Assembly: GCF_014897705.1 (NCBI RefSeq)
Contig: NZ_JABUXV010000001.1
Location: 1-64,000 of the forward strand
Direction: 5' to 3'
Origin: Brachybacterium sp. FME24
Lineage (GTDB): Bacteria > Actinomycetota > Actinomycetes > Actinomycetales > Dermabacteraceae
DNA length: 64,000 nucleotides
A program made the position numbers and the translations under genes. Below the pieces are notes generated by a model. The model searched no databases. It saw only the letters and a list, made by a program, of their open reading frames with translations, and had not been told where the DNA came from. Of this stretch, positions 59,919-64,000 are shown in pieces. The stretch's first letter is position 1. Every line of letters begins with the position of its first letter.

Positions 59919-60566
59919 TCAGACGGCGGCGTCGAAGGCCGCGCCGATCTCCTGGTCCCCATCGTTGTAGGGAAGGACCTTCCCCACGGTGGCAGGGCGC
60001 TCGAGCGCCGCGACGATCGTGCGGGCGACGTTCCCGCGCGAGACCGTGCCGCTCTCGGTCGCCGTCGCGTCGATGGTCCCGGTCGGCTCCTCGAGGGTGA
60101 GGCCGGAGGGAGCGAGAATGGTCCACTCCAGCTGCGTGCCCATCAGGTGCGCGTCGGCCTGGGACTTGGCCTCGGCGTACGCGTAGAAGGGCTCCTCCTC
60201 CGGCACGCCGTGATCCGGGCCGGCCCCGAAGTAGCTGACCATCACGTAGCGGCTGGCGCCGACACGTCCGGCAGCCTTCATCGAGGCGATCGCGGCGTCA
60301 CGATCCACCGCCCAGGTGCGCTGGGGGCTCCCACCGCCGGCGCCGGCCGCCCAGACCACCGCGTCCTTCCCGCGCAGCAGCTCGTCCCAGCCTCCCGCGT
60401 CGAGCGTCTCGATGTCTGCGACGACGGCGCTCGCGCCGGTGGCCTCGACCTCGGCGGTGTGCTCGGGATTGCGGATCACTGCGTGAACGGTGTGCCCCGC
60501 TTCCACGAGCAGCGGCTCCGCGAGCAGCGCGACCTTGCCATGTCCTCCGATAAGTGCAATATCCAT
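59919..60566 (-). CDS. NAD(P)H-binding oxidoreductase-like protein
   Basis: 215-aa atypical short-chain dehydrogenase fold. Rossmann loop GGHGKVA near residue 8; VWAAGAGGG; active-site-like YAYAEAKSQAD. Resembles NmrA/YwnB-type proteins. Substrate unknown. Confidence 0.8.
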   Translation of the reverse strand: MDIALIGGHGKVALLAEPLLVEAGHTVHAVIRNPEHTAEVEATGASAVVADIETLDAGGWDELLRGKDAVVWAAGAGGGSPQRTWAVDRDAAIASMKAAGRVGASRYVMVSYFGAGPDHGVPEEEPFYAYAEAKSQADAHLMGTQLEWTILAPSGLTLEEPTGTIDATATESGTVSRGNVARTIVAALERPATVGKVLPYNDGDQEIGAAFDAAV

Positions 60567-60786
60567 ACCCCTACCCTTGCACCCTGATCCGAACGCGTCG
60601 AGGCATGCGGGGCGCGGTTCACTCCTGGAGGAATACCCGCCGCTGAACGCCGTGCCGAGACACCCTCGGGCAGCCGCCGATGGTCGGATGCCTCACCGGT
60701 CGGACTGCTCCGAGACCGGCCCCGCCCCGTTATCCTGACCGAGGCCGCCACCAGGCGACCACTTCCTCGGACGAAGGAACCTCACC

Positions 60787-61869
60787 ATGGCCGGTGGACT
60801 CGCCGCACTGCTCGACGACGTCGCTGCTCTTGCACGCCTGGCCGCCGCCAGCGCGGACGACGTGGCCGCCGCCTCCGCGAAGGCCGGATCCAAGGCGATG
60901 GGTGTGGTCATCGACGACGCCGCCGTGACCCCGCAGTACGTGAAGGGCATCAAACCCAAGCGGGAGCTGCCGATCATCTGGCGGATCACCAAGGGCTCGC
61001 TGCGCAACAAGCTGATCTTCATCCTGCCGGTCCTGCTGCTGCTGAGCACCTTCGCCCCCTGGCTGCTGACGCCGATACTCATGCTCGGCGGTCTGTATCT
61101 CAGCTTCGAAGGCGCCGAGAAGATCTGGGAACTGGTCAGCGGCAAGCCCAAGAAGGCCCCAGCCGCTGCCAAGGGGGCCGACGCCGAGGACAAGATCGTC
61201 TCCAGCGCGGTGCGCACCGACCTGATCCTCTCGGCCGAGATCATGGTCATCTCGATGAATTCGATCGACGCGCCGTCGGTGTGGGGCCGCGCCATCGTGC
61301 TCGTGGTGGTCGCCATCGGCATCACCGCGCTCGTCTACGGCTCCGTCGGGATCCTGGTGAAGATGGATGACGTGGGCCTGGCCATGGCAGCCGACGAAGA
61401 TTCGACGTTCAAGCAGAAGTTCGGCACCGCCCTGGTGGGCGCCATGCCGAAGGTGATGGACGTGATCAGCTACATCGGCATGGTCGCCATGCTGTGGGTC
61501 GGCGGCCACATCCTGCTGGTGGGCACCCACGACCTCGGCCTCGCCCAGCCCTACGGGTTCGTCCACCACCTCGAAGAGGGAGTCGTCGGCATCGCCGGGG
61601 TCGGAGCGATCCTCGCCTGGCTGATCAACACGGCGTTCTCCTTCGTCTTCGGCCTGATCATCGGCGGGATCGTCGCAGTGATCATGCATTTCCTGCCCTT
61701 CGGCCACCACGGGAACGAGGACGCAGCAGGCAGCACGAAGAACGACGTCGAACACGACGAAAGCAGCACAAGCAGCGCAGAGCGCACGGACGACAACGAC
61801 GGCACGGGCGGCACGACTGACGATGCCGCCGCGGAGACGAGCACGGACGCCCGCGACGCGAAGAACTGA
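60787..61869 (+). CDS. DUF808 (YedI-like) membrane protein
   Basis: 360 aa, about seven helices. Starts MAGGLAALLDDVAALARLAA and continues DDVAAASAKAGSKAMGVVIDD..., the DUF808 hallmark. Ends in a long acidic, serine/threonine-rich tail (about 315-360). Function unknown. AAGGAACC lies before the ATG. The 220 bp upstream show a TATCCT hexamer but no firm promoter. Confidence 0.85.
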   Translation: MAGGLAALLDDVAALARLAAASADDVAAASAKAGSKAMGVVIDDAAVTPQYVKGIKPKRELPIIWRITKGSLRNKLIFILPVLLLLSTFAPWLLTPILMLGGLYLSFEGAEKIWELVSGKPKKAPAAAKGADAEDKIVSSAVRTDLILSAEIMVISMNSIDAPSVWGRAIVLVVVAIGITALVYGSVGILVKMDDVGLAMAADEDSTFKQKFGTALVGAMPKVMDVISYIGMVAMLWVGGHILLVGTHDLGLAQPYGFVHHLEEGVVGIAGVGAILAWLINTAFSFVFGLIIGGIVAVIMHFLPFGHHGNEDAAGSTKNDVEHDESSTSSAERTDDNDGTGGTTDDAAAETSTDARDAKN

Positions 61870-61964
61870 CCGGCTGGGCCCGCGCCACCCCTGAACTCCT
61901 TGCGACCTGCGTCACCGTGTGCCACGGTGAGGCTCCCCGTCCCGACCGAGGAGTCCACACCGTC

Positions 61965-63530
61965 GTGCATCCTGTCGATCGTCGTTCCTTCCTGCGCTTG
62001 TCCACCCGCGCCGCCGGCACCACCGCGTTCACCGCCACCGTCGCCACGGTTCCTGCCATGGCAGGGGCACCACGTGCCGATCGACGGGCCGAGCAGGTCA
62101 CTCCCCCTCCCGCTCGTCAGTTCAGGGCGATGTGGATCTCCTCCGTCGTGAACATCGACTGGCCCTCCGCGACCGGGCTCACCGTGGCGCAGCAGAAGGA
62201 GGAGTACCTGGCCTGGCTCGACCTCGCCCAGGAGCTCGGGTTGAATGCCGTGATCACCCAGGTGCGGCCCACGGCCGACGCCTTCTGGCCCTCCCCCTAC
62301 GAGCCCTGGTCGATGTACCTCTCCGGTACCCAGGGACAGGACCCGGGCTACGACCCGCTCGCCTTCCAGATCGAGGCGGCGCACGAGCGGAACCTCGAGT
62401 ACCACGCGTGGTTCAACCCGTATCGGGTCGCCATGAGCGAGGAGCCCGACCTGGTGGAGGAGCATCCTGCGCGCCTTCGCCCGGACTGGGTGTGGCCCTT
62501 CGGAGGGAAGCTGTACTACGACCCGGGCCTGCCCGAGGTCCGCGCCTTCGTGCAGGACGCGATGATGGATGCCATCTCCCGGTACGACGTGGACGGCGCC
62601 CACTTCGACGACTACTTCTACCCCTATCCCGTCGAGGGGCAGACGATCCCCGACGAGGCCACCTACGCCGCCCACTCCGACGGGGTCACCCCGATCGAGG
62701 ACTGGCGCCGGGAGAACATCAACCTGCTGGTGAGCGAGATGCACGAACGGATCCGGGCCGAGAAGCCCTGGGTGCGCTTCGGGATCAGCCCCTTCGGGAT
62801 CTGGCGCAACGCGAGCAGCGATCCGGAGGGGTCGGACACCTCCGGCTCGGAGTCCTACGAGATCATCTCGGCGGATTCCCTGCGCTGGGTGCGGCAGGGC
62901 TGGGTCGACTACATCAATCCCCAGATCTACTGGCAGTTCGGCCACCCCGCTGCCGATTACGAGACCCTCGTGCGCTGGTGGGCCGAGAAGGTCGCCGACA
63001 CCGAGGTGGGGCTGTTCATCGGGGAGGCCGCCTACAAGGCGATCACCGGCACCTTTCCCGAGACCACCGAGCTGGGAGATCATCTCGACCTCACGGAGAC
63101 ACTCGAGGCGATCGACGGGAACGTGCTCTTCAGCGCAGCGAGCCTGCGTGATGACACCACCGGCTCGGTCGACGACCTCGTCCAGCGGCACTACTCGCAT
63201 CCGGCGCTGGTCCCGGTCCTGGACTCGGTCCCGGGCGAGGCTCCGGCCGCGCCGACGTTGCTCGTGGTGCGGACCACCGAGGAGGGGGTGCAGGTGCGCT
63301 GGCGGGGCCGCGGCGCCACCAGCTACGCGCTCTGGCACGTCCCTCAGGCGCAGGTCTCCGAGGGGGATCTCGCCGACGGGCGGAACCTGGTGGCGACGGT
63401 GCGCGCGGGCCGGGGCTCACAGAGCCTCGTGCACGAGGGCGCCGACGGCGACGGGTACTACGTCGTCACGGCGTACGACCGCACCTGGCACCAGAGCGGC
63501 CCGTCCGAGGCAGCGCGCCCGCGCGGCTAG
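61965..63530 (+). CDS. secreted family-10-like glycosyl hydrolase (DUF187/GHL10)
   Basis: 521 aa. Tat signal DRRSFLRLS (5-13) and a hydrophobic part to about residue 35. The barrel domain (about 50-400) begins FRAMWISSVVNIDWPS and contains ITQVRPTADAFWPSPYEPWS in parts, YHAWFNPYRV, HFDDYFYPYP and YINPQIYWQF, features of the GHL10/YngK family. A C-terminal Fn3-like domain (about 425-520) follows. The substrate may be peptidoglycan or another polysaccharide; not known. The GTG at 61965 is weakly supported by GAGGAG 11 nt upstream. Confidence 0.85.
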   Translation: MHPVDRRSFLRLSTRAAGTTAFTATVATVPAMAGAPRADRRAEQVTPPPARQFRAMWISSVVNIDWPSATGLTVAQQKEEYLAWLDLAQELGLNAVITQVRPTADAFWPSPYEPWSMYLSGTQGQDPGYDPLAFQIEAAHERNLEYHAWFNPYRVAMSEEPDLVEEHPARLRPDWVWPFGGKLYYDPGLPEVRAFVQDAMMDAISRYDVDGAHFDDYFYPYPVEGQTIPDEATYAAHSDGVTPIEDWRRENINLLVSEMHERIRAEKPWVRFGISPFGIWRNASSDPEGSDTSGSESYEIISADSLRWVRQGWVDYINPQIYWQFGHPAADYETLVRWWAEKVADTEVGLFIGEAAYKAITGTFPETTELGDHLDLTETLEAIDGNVLFSAASLRDDTTGSVDDLVQRHYSHPALVPVLDSVPGEAPAAPTLLVVRTTEEGVQVRWRGRGATSYALWHVPQAQVSEGDLADGRNLVATVRAGRGSQSLVHEGADGDGYYVVTAYDRTWHQSGPSEAARPRG

Positions 63531-63757
63531 CGACGGGCATGCATCGGGGAGGAGATGCTGGACGAACAGTTCGGGGCCGCGTCTCGCGTCGAGTCGTGTC
63601 CATTCGTCCTCGCGTCGTCCCACGGATCGATGGGCGCGACATCCAGCAGCTCGAGATCCTCGACGTGGCGCGTCACCACGGTCAAGCCGTCGACTGCCGC
63701 GGTGGCGGCGATCACGGCGTCCTGCGGACATTCGAGGACGGAAGAGCGCTCATCCAC
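63527..63757 (-). pseudogene. C-terminal remnant of a PIN-domain (VapC-like) toxin
   Basis: The frame encodes DAVIAATAAVDGLTVVTR followed by HVEDLELLDV, matching the last third of VapC PIN domains (active-site Asp in DAVIAA and TRxxxD motif). The N-terminal half with the first catalytic aspartate is absent; upstream sequence merges into the end of the phosphoribosyltransferase gene. No vapB antitoxin is seen. Likely a decayed toxin gene; a short real protein is less likely. Confidence 0.5.
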
Positions 63758-63810
63758 TGCCCCTCGGATGCCGCGGAAGGCAGGACGGAGCTCGCTGCGC
63801 CCTAATCGGG

Positions 63811-64000
63811 TCAGGCTGACTCAGCGGCGGCGTGGTTCGCGACCACGGGCGGCTCGGAGGACCACGGGAAGACGATCCAGTCATCGGTGCGACGCCACAC
63901 GTAGTCCGGCGCCACCACGGACCCGGACTTCCCGTACAGCACGGCGCTGCGGGCGTCCGCGCCCATCTCGCGCAGCAGGTCCAGGACGAGCGCCAGGGTG
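63811..64000 (-). CDS. phosphoribosyltransferase, C-terminal part
   Basis: Partial gene cut by the window edge; about 63 residues visible. AVLYGKSGSVVAPDYVWRRTDDWIVFPWS follows the end of purine-type phosphoribosyltransferases (xanthine/hypoxanthine-like). Stop at 63811. The PRPP loop is outside the window. Confidence 0.7.
   Translation of the reverse strand, partial: TLALVLDLLREMGADARSAVLYGKSGSVVAPDYVWRRTDDWIVFPWSSEPPVVANHAAAESA

Overview
The window is high-GC actinobacterial DNA. It most likely comes from Micrococcales near Brachybacterium/Dermabacteraceae; that placement is inferred, not proven. Support comes from gene content: the bifunctional isomerase priA, a mycothiol-dependent formaldehyde dehydrogenase, monomeric NADP isocitrate dehydrogenase, DUF1844 and DUF222/HNH proteins, a WXG100-type protein, many GTG starts, Tat-exported enzymes, and tight ATGA/GTGA gene overlaps.

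Layout. Positions 1-700 look like the leader and promoters of an rRNA operon that runs off the left edge on the minus strand. Then come tyrS and a complete minus-strand arginine operon (argC-J-B-D-F-R-G-H) ending in a strong hairpin. Positions 11.5-19.9 kb hold an accessory cassette. A secreted EndoS-like GH18 enzyme (minus) diverges from a five-gene Opp-type ABC transporter (plus), which converges on a second secreted enzyme, an EndoH-like GH18 (minus). pheS-pheT, a DUF4870 protein, a WXG100-like protein, mscR with a metallo-hydrolase, a repeat-flanked DUF222/HNH gene and a CopD-CtaG fusion fill 20-32.7 kb. An rRNA methyltransferase and infC-rpmI-rplT follow. The order infC-rpmI-rplT-methyltransferase / pheST / argCJBDFRGH / tyrS is a common actinobacterial backbone; the glycan cassette and the 24-32 kb block sit inside it.

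From 35 to 44 kb there are a DUF4352 membrane protein, DUF1844, and histidine genes (hisD, hisC-hisB-hypothetical-hisH-small membrane protein-priA-sseB). hisD is separated from hisC by an inverted DUF3054 gene. The rest (44-64 kb) is mostly single genes: a ZIP metal transporter, a lipoprotein, icd, small enzymes, TauE, DUF488, tpx, ppk2, an amidohydrolase, a PepSY lipoprotein, phosphoketolase with acylphosphatase, an MFS exporter, DUF808, a secreted family-10-like glycosidase, a PIN-domain remnant, and the end of a phosphoribosyltransferase.

Most interesting system: the 11.5-19.9 kb cassette reads as a compact N-glycan scavenging unit. Two different Tat-exported endo-beta-N-acetylglucosaminidases (EndoS-like and EndoH-like) bracket a peptide/oligosaccharide ABC importer. 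Near-identical 16-bp CG-centred imperfect palindromes lie upstream of both enzymes. The idea is that the enzymes cut glycans from glycoproteins outside the cell and the transporter takes up the products. The family assignments are strong; the shared role and the operator are inference.
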